Source: Lamellibrachia columna (taxonomy: Eukaryota > Annelida > Polychaeta > Sabellida > Siboglinidae). Taken from it: DNA of 64,000 nt. The position numbers and the translations under genes are program-made. Below are positions 10,873 through 22,033 of this stretch, piece after piece. The stretch covers positions 2,049,595 through 2,113,594 of the forward strand of contig OY759263.1 of assembly GCA_963662155.1 (NCBI GenBank), written 5' to 3'. The notes under the pieces are model-generated. The model saw only the letters and a list, made by a program, of their open reading frames with translations. It did not search any database and was not told the origin of the DNA. The stretch's first letter is position 1; each line of letters begins with the position of its first letter.

Positions 10873-11639
10873 CTCAACTCTTATCTCCACCATAAACACA
10901 GTGGCAGGCATGAGTGATCATGAAGCTATTCTCTTTGACATCAATATAAATCCTAACAGAAAAAACAAACCACCACACAAAGTATACAACTACAGATCTG
11001 CAAACTGGGAATCCCTTAAATCAAACTGCACCCAGCTAGCTCAGCAGTACTTTAATCGAAAACCAGATGAACAAGATGTAAACTGAAATTGGAACTTCTT
11101 TCATAAAAACTACACTAACCTGATATGAGAATCCACCCCTAGCTGCATGACAAAATCTAAACAACACCTGCCCTGGATCACAAGAAGCATTATCAGACAA
11201 AATCTAAACAACACCTGCCCTGGATCACAAGAAGCATTATCAGACTACAGAGAAAAAGGGACAAAACTCATGCTAAAGCCAAGAAAAAAAAAAAACAAAC
11301 ATTGGGAAAACTTCAAAAAAAATTTGAAACATAGCCACCAAAGAAGTGACCAAATCCTATAACAGTTACATTAACAACATTATTGGAGAAAGTTTCACGA
11401 ATAATCCAAAACAATATTGGTCCTCCATCGGACAAAATAAAACAGAAAATCTTGGCATTCCAGCACTAAAAGTAACTAACAACTTGTCAACAACCAACCA
11501 TGGCAAAACAAATGCCCTCAGTGATCACTTCAAATCAGTTTTCACAAATGAGCAACTTCTTATCCCAACAAAAGGCCCATCACCATTTCCCTCAATTCAA
11601 ACCTTGAAATTGGACTAAACAGCATCATAAAACAGCTTG
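10873..11639 (+). pseudogene. LINE endonuclease end and EN-RT linker
   Basis: GMSDHEAILFDININPN (about 10905-10960) is the terminal S-D-H block of the APE endonuclease. A linker with KVYNYRSANWESLK follows, and after the 47-bp duplication the frame at 11346-11618 gives ITKSYNSYINNIIGE, NPKQYWSSIGQNK, NALSDHFKSVFTNE, the usual region just before the RT. Several stops and frameshifts. Confidence 0.7.
11151..11244. repeat. Two-copy 47-bp tandem duplication inside the LINE
   Basis: CAAAATCTAAACAACACCTG occurs at 11151 and 11198. The 47-bp copies, which include CCTGGATCACAAGAAGCATT, are essentially identical. The unit is LINE linker sequence (around PWITRSIIR). This is the smallest array in this element. 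Confidence 0.9.
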
Positions 11640-12359
11640 AAGCTCTAAACCCCAACTAAGCGCCAGGGCCAGATGAAATCCCTGCAAAAATATTAAGGAA
11701 ACTGCTAAAGAGATATCCCCCATAATACAGCACATTTTCCAGCAATCATACAACACTGGCAAACTCCCCCAAGCCTGGAATACAGCCCTTGTCACAGCAA
11801 TACACAAAAAAGGCAATAAACGCGACCCTGCTAACTATAGACCAATATCTTTAACTTGTATTCTGTACAAGGTGATGGAGCATATTGTCCTTAGCCACAT
11901 GTCGAAACACCTCGGTGCCAACAACATTATTCTCCCTCACCAGCCTGGGTCAGTGGATTCCGATCTGGACTTTCTTGTGAAACGCAGCTTGTGGAGGCAG
12001 TTCATGACTGGGCTGCCTCGATGAACAAACACCACCAAATTGTCCTTATTTTACTAGACTTTTCTAAAGCCTTTGATTGTGTTCCCCATCAACGACTCCT
12101 CAACAAACTCAGTTACTACGGGATCACATGATCCACGCTATACTGAATAAAATCTTTCCTGGCTAACCGAACCCAACATGTCTCAATAAATTGTTCCAAC
12201 TCATCTCCAGCAAACTTCATATCTGGTGTACCCCAAGGCTCAGTCCTTGGCCCTGTCCTTTTCTACTTTATATAAATGATATCACTGACACAATTCATTC
12301 CAACATACAACTTTTTTGCTGATGACTCAATTGTTTATAGAGAGATTCGCTCACCTGCA
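11640..12359 (+). pseudogene. LINE reverse transcriptase, fingers and palm
   Basis: Recognisable RT blocks across frames: APGPDEIPAKILK (11660-11700), WNTALVTAIHKKGNK (11775-11820), NYRPISLTCILYKVMEHIV (11836-11890), GFRSGLSCETQLVEAVHDW (11960-12010), LILLDFSKAFDCVPHQRLL (12040-12105), VLGPVLFYFI (12245-12275), then FFADDSIVYREI (12309-12345) with both catalytic aspartates. At least one stop and several frameshifts. The next residues are the source of the 21-bp array. Confidence 0.8.
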
Positions 12360-12569
12360 GACCATGACATACAACAAACAGACCATGACATACAACAAAC
12401 AGACCATGACATACAACAAACAGACCATGACATACAACAAACAGACCATGACATACAACAAACAGACCATGACATACAACAAACAGACCATGACATACAA
12501 CAAACAGACCATGACATACAACAAACAGACCATGACATACAACAAACAGACCATGACATACAACAAACA
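12360..12569. repeat. 21-bp minisatellite, exactly 10 copies, inside the LINE RT
   Basis: GACCATGACATACAACAAAC plus A is repeated 10 times (210 bp) with essentially no variation, so it is young or recently homogenised. In the LINE frame it reads TDHDIQQ. The related LINE at 33550-34575 (- strand) has SKTDHEILQTDLSQLQTW at the same place after its FADDS motif, showing that the unit is the native LINE sequence. 21 bp is in frame, so long ORFs appear on both strands as artefacts. Confidence 0.97.
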
Positions 12570-12984
12570 GACATTCAAAAACTAACTGGTCAAACAAATG
12601 GCAAATGAAATTCAACACATCAAAATGCCACCTACTCACAATTACTCATAAGTCTAAACCTAGCTAGTTCACCTACACCATCTCAAACCAGCCAATTTCT
12701 CTAGTAAATTCACACCCATGCCTATAGGCATAATCATAGATTCTAAACTGTCCTGAACTAAGCATGTACAAACCACTGCTTCAAAATCTGCACAAATACT
12801 TGGCCTACTCAAACGAACACTCCATCCAGCCAAACCAAAATTAAACGAGGCAGTCTATAATATGTTAGTAAGACCCAGCTTGGAATCCACATACCCAAAA
12901 TAACATTGACCTGCAAAAAATACAAAGAAACGCCGCTCGATTAGTCCTTAATGACCACCGCTGTACAACAAGCATTACACACCT
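12570..12984 (+). pseudogene. LINE RT thumb and downstream region
   Basis: Between the 21-bp and 42-bp arrays the LINE continues in broken frames: a K-L-T-x-x-x-K-W-Q-M-K-F-N-T-S-K-C-like stretch (12575-12630), ILGLLKRTLHPAKPKLNEAV (about 12795-12855), NMLVRPSLESTYP, then LQKIQRNAARLVLNDHR (about 12909-12960). This matches the region after the RT palm in the copy at 33550-34575. Not functional. Confidence 0.65.
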
Positions 12985-15127
12985 ACAGCACAAACTTGGC
13001 TGGCAGACATTAGAACAACGACAATTACAACACAAACTTGGCTGGTAGACATTAGAACAACGACAATTACAGCACAAACTTGGCTGGCAGACATTAGAAC
13101 AACGACAATTACAACACAAACTTGGCTGGCAGACATTAGAACAACGACAATTACAGCACAAACTTGGCTGGCAGACATTAGAACAACGACAATTACAGCA
13201 CAAACTTGGCTGGCAGATATTAGAACAACGACAATTACAGCACAAACTTGGCTGGCAGACATTAGAACAACGACAAGTACAGCACAAACTTGGCTGGCAG
13301 ACATTAGAACGACAATTACAGCACAAACTTGGCTGGCAGATATTAGAACAACGACAATTACAACACAAACTTGGCTGGCAGACATTAGAACAATGACAAG
13401 TACAGCACAAACTTGGCTGGCAGACATTAGAACGACAATTACAGCACAAACTTGGCTGGCAGATATTAGAACAATGACAATTACAACACAAACTTGGCTG
13501 GCAGATATTAGAACAACGACAATTACAGCACAAACTTGGCTGGCAGATATTAGAACAACGACAATTACAGCACAAACTTGGCTGGCCGATTTTAGAACAA
13601 CGACAATTACAGCACAAACTTGGCTGGCAGACATTAGAACAACGACAATTACAACACAAACTTGGCTGGTAGACATTAGAACAACGACAATTACAGCACA
13701 AACTTGGCTGGCAGACATTAGAACAACGACAATTACAACACAAACTTGGCTGGCAGACATTAGAACAACGACAATTACAGCACAAACTTGGCTGGCAGAC
13801 ATTAGAACAACGACAATAGAACAACGACAATTACAGCACAAACTTGGCTGGCAGACATTAGAACAACGACAAGTACAGCACAAACTTGGCTGGCAGACAT
13901 TAGAACGACAATTACAGCACAAACTTGGCTGGCAGATATTAGAACAACGACAATTACAACACAAACTTGGCTGGCAGACATTAGAACAATGACAAGTACA
14001 GCACAAACTTGGCTGGCAGACATTAGAACGACAATTACAGCACAAACTTGGCTGGCAGATATTAGAACAATGACAATTACAACACAAACTTGGCTGGCAG
14101 ATATTAGAACAACGACAATTACAGCACAAACTTGGCTGGCAGATATTAGAACAACGACAATTACAGCACAAACTTGGCTGGCCGATTTTAGAACAACGAC
14201 AATTACAGCACAAACTTGGCTGGCAGACATTAGAACAACGACAATTACAGCACAAACTTGGCTGGCAGATATTAGAACAACGACAATTACAACACAAACT
14301 TGGCTGGCAGATATTAGAACAATGACAATTACAGCACAAACTTGGCTGGCAGATATTAGAACAACGACAATTACAACACAAACTTGGCTGGCAGATATTA
14401 GAACAACGACAATTACAGCACAAACTTGGCTGGCAGATATTAGAACAACGACAATTACAGCACAAACTTGGCTGGCAGACATTAGAACAACGACAATTAC
14501 AACACAAACTTGGCTGGCAGATATTAGAACAACGACAATTACAGCACAAACTTGGCTGGCAGACATTAGAACAACGACAATTACAACACAAACTTGGCTG
14601 GCAGACATTAGAACAACGACAATTACAACACAAACTTGGCTGGCAGACATTAGAACAACGACAAGTACAGCACAAACTTGGCTGGCAGACATTAGAACAA
14701 CGACAATTGCAGCACAAACTTGGCTGGCAGACATTAGAACGACAATTACAGCACAAACTTGGCTGGCAGACATTAGAACAACGACAATTACAGCACAAAC
14801 TTGGCTGGCAGACATTAGAACAACGACAATTACAGCACAAACTTGGCTGGCAGACATTAGAACGACAATTACAGCACAAACTTGGCTGGCAGATATTAGA
14901 ACAACGACAATTACAACACAAACTTGGCTGGCAGACATTAGAACAACGACAATTACAGCACAAACTTGGCTGGCAGACATTAGAACGACAATTACAGCAC
15001 AAACTTGGCTGGCAGATATTAGAACAACGACAATTACAACACAAACTTGGCTGGCAGACATTAGAACAACGACAATTACAACACAAACTTGGCTGGCAGA
15101 CATTAGAACAACGACAATTACAACACC
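12985..15127. repeat. 42-bp minisatellite, about 51 copies, from the LINE C-terminus, with internal higher-order duplication
   Basis: Unit of 42 bp (39 bp in copies lacking one AAC). In the LINE frame it reads LQHKLGWQTLEQRQ, the conserved L-G-W-x-x-L-x-x-R motif of LINE C-termini. The array is entered from SITHLQHKLGWQ and left into LQHQLTFFYKIKHNLL, i.e. at the proper positions. Variant order repeats with a 596-bp offset: CGACAAGTACAG at 13271 and 13867, and GCCGATTTTAG at 13585 and 14181. An 11-bp irregularity at about 13803-13815 marks the junction. The 719-aa Cys-rich ORF and its relatives on both strands are translations of this in-frame repeat. Confidence 0.97.
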
Positions 15128-15293
15128 AACTCACTTTCTTCTACAAAATTAAACATAACCTCCTGAATATTTTTCTGCCAAAGCATCTTATAGTCCCATG
15201 CACCCATACACGAAATAGCAATCCTGACAAATATATACAAATGCAAGCACTCAACACATATGTATACTCCTTCTACCCTAGAGTCATAAGTTA

Positions 15294-15345
15294 CATTGCG
15301 GTTCTTATAATATATGCTACATTACGGTTCTTATAATATAGGCTA
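15294..15345. repeat. 26-bp tandem pair before exon 2
   Basis: ACATTGCGGTTCTTATAATA and ACATTACGGTTCTTATAATA start 26 bp apart, followed by a shortened third copy (ACATTACAATGTAGGCT). This overlaps or follows the LINE 3' end. Confidence 0.75.
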
Positions 15346-15398
15346 CATTACAATGTAGGCTGTTGATAATGAGGAGAATGTCGTGTTTTGTCTTTCAG

Positions 15399-15630
15399 GA
15401 TTCTTATACAACATCCAGGATTCCCTCCTGTACTACCCCAACCAGCCTCCCAACTCCCGCGTTTATGTCGAGTCCGCCACAGCTTTTGGCCTCTCAGCGG
15501 AGAACACGTTTGTCAAGACGAAGGACGGCGTCCATATCAACCTTGTCTTTATCAAGCAGCCAGCCCCTCTGCTTGGCGTTGTGCCAACGGTACTCTTTCT
15601 CCACGGCAACGCGGGTAATGTAGGTCATAG
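15399..15630 (+). CDS. ABHD13: ABHD13-like coding exon 2 (start of hydrolase fold, oxyanion-hole motif)
   Basis: Acceptor TCTTTCAG|GA at 15397-15398, donor CATAG|GTAAGA at 15631. The exon gives residues 57-133 plus two bases of Arg134: FLYNIQDSLLYYPNQPPNSR, VYVESATAFG, ENTFVKTKDGVHINLVFI, VPTVLFLHGNAGNVGH. The membrane-proximal LLYYPNQP and the HGNAGN loop (about residues 125-130, which supports the oxyanion hole) are hallmarks of ABHD13/Bem46 proteins. It joins exon 1 in phase 1 and exon 3 in phase 2 without frame loss. It lies only about 50 bp after the broken LINE and its arrays. Confidence 0.93.
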
Positions 15631-15747
15631 GTAAGATCTTGTCATCAAATCAGTAAAAATTTCTTTGAAGTTTTAATTAAAGGTGCTTCCTCAATGAAAT
15701 TTTTCCCCTCATCTTGTTTTTTATGACAGATCAAAGCTACCTAGACA

Positions 15748-15888
15748 TGTTAGCTACCTAGTATCCACTATGACATGACATCGTTAGCTATGTAGGATCC
15801 ACTATGACATGTTAGCTACCTAATACCCACTATGACATGACATTGTTAGCTACCTAGTATCCACTATGACATGTTAGCTACCTAGTAT
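15748..15888. repeat. Imperfect tandem repeat in intron 2
   Basis: GTTAGCTACCTAGTATCCAC and variants (CTATGTAGGATCC, CTACCTAATACCC) recur about five times, alternating ACTATGACATGACATC with ACTATGACATG. The result is a roughly 60-bp two-part unit repeated about twice. Confidence 0.75.
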
Positions 15889-15901
15889 TGGACAAACAAT
15901 C

Positions 15902-16190
15902 AGAAGTGTAACATATATACTAGAAGTGTAACATATATACTAGAAGTGTAACATATATACTAGAAGTGTAACGTATATACTAGAAGTGTAACGTATATAC
16001 TAGAAGTGTAACATACTAGAAGTGTAACGTGTATATACTAGAAGTAATGTATATACTAAAAATGTAATGTTATACTAGAAGTGTAACACATATACTAGAA
16101 GTGTAATGTATATACTAGAAGTGTAACACATATACTAGAAGTGTAACGTATATACTAGAAGTGTAACGTATATACTAGAAGTGTAAAGAA
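15902..16190. repeat. 20-bp minisatellite in intron 2, about 14 copies
   Basis: AGAAGTGTAACATATATACT and variants (ACGTATATACT, ACACATATACT) repeat, with a few indel copies around 16010-16075. Confidence 0.92.
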
Positions 16191-17281
16191 AATGAGTCTG
16201 CCACAAGCTGCAGTAGAAACAAATAGTGTGAATGAGTTGAAAAGTGCTTTAAAACTTTTATTTGGAAATGTTAGGGGGCAGTACGAAAGTCAGCAATGGC
16301 TTCTAACCCCTGCGTTGAATCCTCCCCATGACCCAAATTTCATTTACAACTAAGTAAAAACAACCAAGCCAATTGTGAGGGAAGTTGAAGAGGATCTTCA
16401 TGTAAGTTTATGTAAGTTCATGTAAGTAATGTAAGGTTATCGACACTTTCACAAGTTATCCAATCTAATGATCAAAGTTAATTCTTTTGATGGTTTTAAT
16501 AAAGGTGTACACTCTTCTTAAACTGACTGTACATAATATTTAAACTGTTCTTTCACTACATATTTGAACATCAGTGAACCTGGTTCTTGACGGGCTCAAA
16601 GAATGAAGCCCCTGCAGCAGTTTTAAAGATAATCATCTCTTTTTGTTACCATTTGCTAACTGTGGACCATTCTGCCAACCTGTGTGTTGACTTCGGTAGT
16701 AGATCGGGTTGCTACAGTAGGTTGTATTATCTTCTGCTAACCATAATCATAGTTCCAAAGCTGTAGAGGGGTGTGCTCCTGTGAACTCCAGACATGCTTG
16801 TGGAGTAAAGGGGGGTCACTTTATATCAGATGTCTACCTGACATGTGACCATTAGGTGGAGGGGGGTGGGTCACTACTAGGCACCCTAGTGACTATCACA
16901 TCCTTCTTATCTGTTGCCATGGAGCAGAGGGGGGTCACTGCAGTCTACATCATAATTATATCCTGCTGCCATGTTACTGTGAGGCCGAAGGGGGTCACTC
17001 CATGAATATTGGTCAAGTCAACATAGCGTTAGGCATTGTGATTGGGTGAGGTCAACTAGAATTCTCATAGTCATAGGTTAATTAATTTTATTGTTACTTT
17101 TGAAAGTTTCATCACCAGTGGAAAACCTGTATCTGCTTGATTCACTCTAGTAAAGTATCTAGTGGATAACCTAAACTGGAAATATAATTTATTCAATAAA
17201 AGACAATGCATATATCTGCATCTGCTGCAGTATTTACCCTCTGAAGCAGCGTGAGGTTCTATATAAGGACTTTTATTTTAG
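16191..17281. other. Intron 2, remainder
   Basis: No gene recognised. 16790-17000 has several GGGGGTCACT-type motifs roughly every 60-70 bp. It ends at the exon 3 acceptor TTTTATTTTAG. Confidence 0.5.
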
Positions 17282-17382
17282 GATACCCAACATGTATGCC
17301 CTGTACACCCACTGTAAGGTGAATGTTCTACTTGTGGAGTATCGGGGATATGGCAGGAGTGAAGGATCGCCGAGTGAAACGG
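17282..17382 (+). CDS. ABHD13: ABHD13-like coding exon 3
   Basis: Acceptor TTTTATTTTAG, donor ACGG|GTGAGT at 17383. Residues 134-167 plus one base: NMYALYTHCKVNVLLVEYRG, then YGRSEGSPSET. The VEYRGYGxSEG segment is the conserved strand and loop after the HGNAGN motif in Bem46/ABHD13 proteins. Phase 2 in, phase 1 out, in register with exons 2 and 4. Confidence 0.93.
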
Positions 17383-17704
17383 GTGAGTTGTCATCATTTT
17401 ATAAACTATTTTATTAGTAATAAAATATTAATTTTTATAATGCAATTTTCTATCAAACTCAATGTACTTTACATAAAATATTATTAAAACCACGGAAATT
17501 TATTTAATGGTGAACTAATTAAATATTTATGTAATAAAAAATTAGGAGTAAAACTCACATTTTTGTGAAAGCGTTTGATATCTTTCCACATGATGGTGCC
17601 GATGGGGGCATAACCCTAATCCAAGGGGAATTAAAATCAAACAAATGTGTTATGGCTTCTTCATATATGAACCCTTGAAAATTTGGCGTCCGGGGTACAA
17701 AGTG
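17383..17704. other. Intron 3, first part
   Basis: About 320 bp of AT-rich sequence; nothing recognised before the 28-bp array. Confidence 0.5.
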
Positions 17705-20645
17705 TCTAGGAGAAGTAGCACAACATCCATAGTCTAGGAGGAGTAGCAGAACATCCATAGTCTAGGAGGAGTAGCATAACATCCATAGTCTAGGAGAAGT
17801 AGCATAACATCCATAGTCTAGGAGGAGTATCAGAACATCCATAGTCTAGGAGGAGTAGCATAACATCCATAGTCTAGGAGAAGTAGCATAACATCCATAG
17901 TCTAGGAGGAGTAGCAGAACATCCATAGTCTAGGAGGAGTAGCATAACATCCATAGTCTAGGAGAAGTAGCATAACATCCATAGTCTAGGAGGAGTATCA
18001 GAACATCCATAGTCTAGGAGGAGTAGCATAACATCCATAGTCTAGGAGAAGTAGCATAACATCCATAGTCTAGGAGAAGTAGCAGAACATCCATAGTCTA
18101 GGAGGAGTAGCATAACATCCATAGTCTAGGAGAAGTAGCAGAACATCCATAGTCTAGGAGAAGTAGCAGAACATCCATAGTCTAGGAGAAGTAGCATAAC
18201 ATCCATAGTCTAGGAGGAGTAGCAGAATATCCATAGTCTAGGAGAAGTAGCATAACATCCATAGTCTAGGAGAAGTAGCATAACATCCATAGTCTAGGAG
18301 AAGTAGCATAACATCCATAGTCTAGGAGGAGTAGCAGAACATCCATAGTCTAGGAGGAGTAGCATAACATCCATAGTCTAGGAGAAGTAGCATAACATCC
18401 ATAGTCTAGGAGAAGTAGCATAACATCCATAGTCTAGGAGAAGTAGCAGAACATCCATAGTCTAGGAGGAGTAGCATAACATCCATAGTCTAGGAGGAGT
18501 AGCATAACATCCATAGTCTAGAAGTAGCAGAACATCCATAGTCTAGGAGAAGTAGCAGAACATCCATAGTCTAGGAGAAGTAGCATAACATCCATAGTCT
18601 AGGAGGAGTAGCAGAATATCCATAGTCTAGGAGAAGTAGCAGAACATCCATAGTCTAGGAGGAGTAGCATAACATCCATAGTCTAGGAGAAGTAGCAGAA
18701 CATCCATAGTCTAGGAGGAGTAGCATAACATCCATAGTCTAGGAGAAGTAGCAGAACATCCATAGTCTAGGAGAAGTAGCAGAACATCCATAGTCTAGGA
18801 GAAGTAGCATAACATCCATAGTCTAGGAGGAGTAGCAGAATATCCATAGTCTAGGAGAAGTAGCATAACATCCATAGTCTAGGAGAAGTAGCATAACATC
18901 CATAGTCTAGGAGAAGTAGCGTAACATCCATAGTCTAGGAGAAGTAGCGTAACATCCATAGTCTAGGAGAAGTAGCATAACATCCATAGTCTAGGAGGAG
19001 TAGCAGAATATCCATAGTCTAGGAGAAGTAGCATAACATCCATAGTCTAGGAGAAGTAGCATAACATCCATAGTCTAGGAGAAGTAGCATAACATCCATA
19101 GTCTAGGAGAAGTAGCGTAACATCCATAGTCTAGGAGAAGTAGCATAACATCCATAGTCTAGGAGGAGTAGCAGAATATCCATAGTCTAGGAGAAGTAGC
19201 ATAACATCCATAGTCTAGGAGAAGTAGCATAACATCCATAGTCTAGGAGAAGTAGCAGAACATCCATAGTCTAGGAGAAGTAGCATAACATCCATAGTCT
19301 AGGAGGAGTAGCAGAACATACATAGTCTAGGAGAAGTAGCAGAACATCCATAGTCTAGGAGAAGTAGCATAACATCCATAGTCTAGGAGGAGTAGCATAA
19401 CATCCATAGTCTAAGAGGAGTAGCAGAATATCCATAGTCTAAGAGGAGTAGCATAACATCCATAGTCTAGGAGAAGTAGCAGAATATCCATAGTCTAGGA
19501 GAAGTAGCATAACATCCATAGTCTAGGAGGAGTAGCAGAATATCCATAGTCTAAGAGGAGTAGCATAACATCCATAGTCTAGGAGGAGTAGCAGAATATC
19601 CATAGTCTAGGAGAAGTAGCATAACATCCATAGTCTAGGAGAAGTAGCATAACATCCATAGTCTAGGAGGAGTAGCAGAATATCCATAGTCTAGGAGAAG
19701 TAGCATAACATTCATAGTCTAGGAGAAGTAGCAGAATATCCATAGTCTAGGAGAAGTAGCATAACATCCATAGTCTAGGAGTAGCAGAATATCCATAGTC
19801 TAAGAGGAGTAGCATAACATCCATAGTCTAGGAGAAGTAGCATAACATCCATAGTCTAGGAGGAGTAGCAGAATATCCATAGTCTAGGAGAAGTAGCATA
19901 ACATTCATAGTCTAGGAGAAGTAGCAGAATATCCATAGTCTAGGAGAAGTAGCATAACATCCATAGTCTAGGAGGAGTAGCAGAATATCCATAGTCTAAG
20001 AGGAGTAGCATAACATCCATAGTCTAGGAGAAGTAGCATAACATCCATAGTCTAGGAGGAGTAGCAGAATATCCATAGTCTAGGAGAAGTAGCATAACAT
20101 TCATAGTCTAGGAGAAGTAGCAGAATATCCATAGTCTAGGAGAAGTAGCATAACATCCATAGTCTAGGAGGAGTAGCAGAATATCCATAGTCTAAGAGGA
20201 GTAGCATAACATCCATAGTCTAGGAGAAGTAGCATAACATCCATAGTCTAGGAGGAGTAGCAGAATATCCATAGTCTAGGTGAAGTAGCATAACATCCAT
20301 AGTCTAGGAGGAGTAGCAGAATATACATAGTCTAAGAGGAGTAGCATAACATCCATAGTCTAGGAGGAGTAGCATAACATCCATAGTCTAGGAGAAGTAG
20401 CATAACATCCATAGTCTAGGAGAAGTAGCATAACATCCATAGTCTAGGAGGAGTAGCATAACATCCATAGTCTAGGAGAAGTAGCATAACATCCATAGTC
20501 TAGGAGAAGTAGCAGAACATCCATAGTCTAGGAGAAGTAGCATAACATCCATAGTCTAGGAGAAGTAGCATAACATCCATAGTCTAGGAGGAGTAGCGTA
20601 ACATCCATAGTCTAGGAGGAGTAGCGTAACATCCATAGTCTAGCT
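17705..20645. repeat. 28-bp minisatellite in intron 3, about 105 copies
   Basis: Unit TCTAGGAGAAGTAGCATAAC plus ATCCATAG, 28 bp (TCTAGG at 17705 and 17733). 2941 bp gives 105 units. Four variable sites dominate (AGAAG/AGGAG, GCATAA/GCAGAA/GCGTAA, ACATCC/ATATCC, CTAGG/CTAAG). Their combinations recur in order, for example the block from about 19640 to 19800 repeats near 19840-19990, 20020-20170 and 20220-20340. The array fills nearly all of the 3.3-kb intron and ends about 60 bp before exon 4. Confidence 0.97.
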
Positions 20646-20707
20646 CCATTATAGTAAGATTAGAAAAGACCAATAATATTGTTTCATGCGTTTATCAAAT
20701 GTTGCAG

Positions 20708-20961
20708 GTCTGTACCGCGACTTCGAGGCAGCGATGCAGTTCTTGTTCCTCCGCAAAGACATTGACCAGGGCCGCCTGGTGGTGTTTGGCCGGTCACTAG
20801 GTGGTGCTGTTGCCACCCACCTTGCTAATATTCCATCATATGCAGCAAAAATCTCATGTGTCATTCTTGAAAACACATTTGTTTCCCTTCCGGCCATCGC
20901 AGCCTGCGTCTTTGGCATGAAGGTTCTTGGACAACTACCTCTCTGGTGCTACAAAAACCAG
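20708..20961 (+). CDS. ABHD13: ABHD13-like coding exon 4 (nucleophile elbow)
   Basis: Acceptor AATGTTGCAG, donor CCAG|GTGAAT at 20962. Residues 168-252: LYRDFEAAMQFLFLRKDI, RLVVFGRSLGGAVATHLAN, ISCVILENTFVSLPAIAA, QLPLWCYKNQ. The G-x-S-x-G elbow is GRSLG with Ser at about residue 197, the predicted nucleophile. ENTFxSxPxxA and LPLWCYKN are diagnostic of ABHD13 relative to other alpha/beta hydrolases. Joins exon 3 in phase 1 and exon 5 in phase 0. Confidence 0.95.
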
Positions 20962-21129
20962 GTGAATGATAGAAAGATATGTACAGTTGTTAACTGTCAT
21001 ATTATTAGTTCACAAAAATGTAATAATATTAGAAGATAAATGTGGTAGCCAAACTAGATAATTTTTTTATGTACTGCTTGAGGTCAACCTTTGGGTTGAG
21101 TTAAAGACAGATGAGGTTTGTTTGTAGGT

Positions 21130-21558
21130 ATGACTTTTTGTATGTATGCATGGATTGTATGTATGCATGGATTGTATGCATGGATTGTATGTATGCATGG
21201 GTTGTATGTATGCAAGGATTGTATGAATGTGTGGATTGTATGTATGCATGGATTGTATGTATGCGTGGATTGTATGAATGCATGGGTTGTATGTATGCGT
21301 GGGTTGTATGTATGCATGGATTGTATGTATGCATGGGTTGTATGTATGCATGGGTTGTATGTATGCGTGGATTGTATATATGCGTGGATTGTATGAATGC
21401 GTGGGTTGTATGTATGCATGGATTGTATGTATGCATGGATTGTATGTATGCATGTATTGTATGTATGCATGGATTGTATGTATGCATGGATTGTATGTAT
21501 GCATGGGTTGTATGTATGCATGGATTGTATGTATGCTTGGATTGTATGTATGCGTGCC
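21130..21558. repeat. 17-bp minisatellite in intron 4, about 25 copies
   Basis: Unit ATTGTATGTATGCATGG (17 bp) with variants ATGCGTGG, ATGCATGGG and GAATGCATGG; some copies lack 4 bp (ATTGTATGCATGG). ORFs reading YACMDCM or HTYNPCIH on either strand are translations of it. Confidence 0.95.
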
Positions 21559-22033
21559 TGGGTGAGTAGGTGTCGGGGTGTACACAAATATAATATATAA
21601 AATTGTATAATGCATATATGACATATATAATACATGTATGACATAAACCATTTTATTATATTCAAAAATAGCCACCAAGGACTTGGTTCAAGTCTTGCCT
21701 CAAATATCTTGTGTTGTTAAAACATCAGATTCAATAGAAGACAGGTTGAGTCATCATTTTATTGCCTTTTATGGCAAGACTTGAGTCATTTCCTTGAATG
21801 AGTGGGTTGAAATGAAGTCTGGGGATGTTATGGTTAACAATCATGATCAAGACGTGATTTTTTGCAGTATTCTCAAATAACAAAAATAACTATTGCCATT
21901 TGACCAATCAAATATCTATGTGAATGATCTGTGCATATAATAAACACATTTGAAACTATACTGTAGTGTTTTGATTAAAGACAGAGTAGGAATATGTGTA
22001 TGAAATATCTTGACAACCATTTTATGTTTTCAG
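21559..22033. other. Intron 4, remainder
   Basis: About 470 bp of AT-rich sequence, nothing recognised, ending at TTTTATGTTTTCAG before exon 5. Confidence 0.5.

Larger units (their letters stand above)
8040..15345 (+). mobile_element. LINE copy (Jockey/CR1-like superfamily) in ABHD13 intron 1, broken by three arrays and a nested LINE
   Basis: Pieces of one LINE ORF lie in the correct order: AGDLHPNPGPISDPSK (8060-8108); a PHD zinc finger (CDTCSHE, then after the 29-bp array CDECDSWYHTAC); an APE-type endonuclease (9890-10420, then 10865-11090); a linker; RT (11640-12350); and the C-terminal tail (LGWQTLEQRQ, then FFYKIKHNLLNIF, and FYPR near 15275). Without the arrays and the nested insertion at 10433-10872 the element would be about 3.1 kb. 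It has many frameshifts and stops (for example TAA inside the N-P-N-x-A-P-G-P-D-E-I block at about 11657) and is dead. A related copy lies at 33230-34565 on the - strand. Clade assignment is from motif memory. Confidence 0.85.

Noticed and set aside
12975..15134. 719-codon - strand ORF rich in CNCRCSNVCQPSLCC, resembling a Cys-rich secreted protein
   Set aside because: It is the antisense translation of a 42-bp repeat derived from a LINE. Because 42 is a multiple of 3, several frames on both strands stay open.
21067..21678. Long ORFs reading HTYNPCIH or YACMDCM
   Set aside because: Translations of a 17-bp repeat inside an ABHD13 intron. 17 is not a multiple of 3, but three units (51 bp) contain no stops in some frames.
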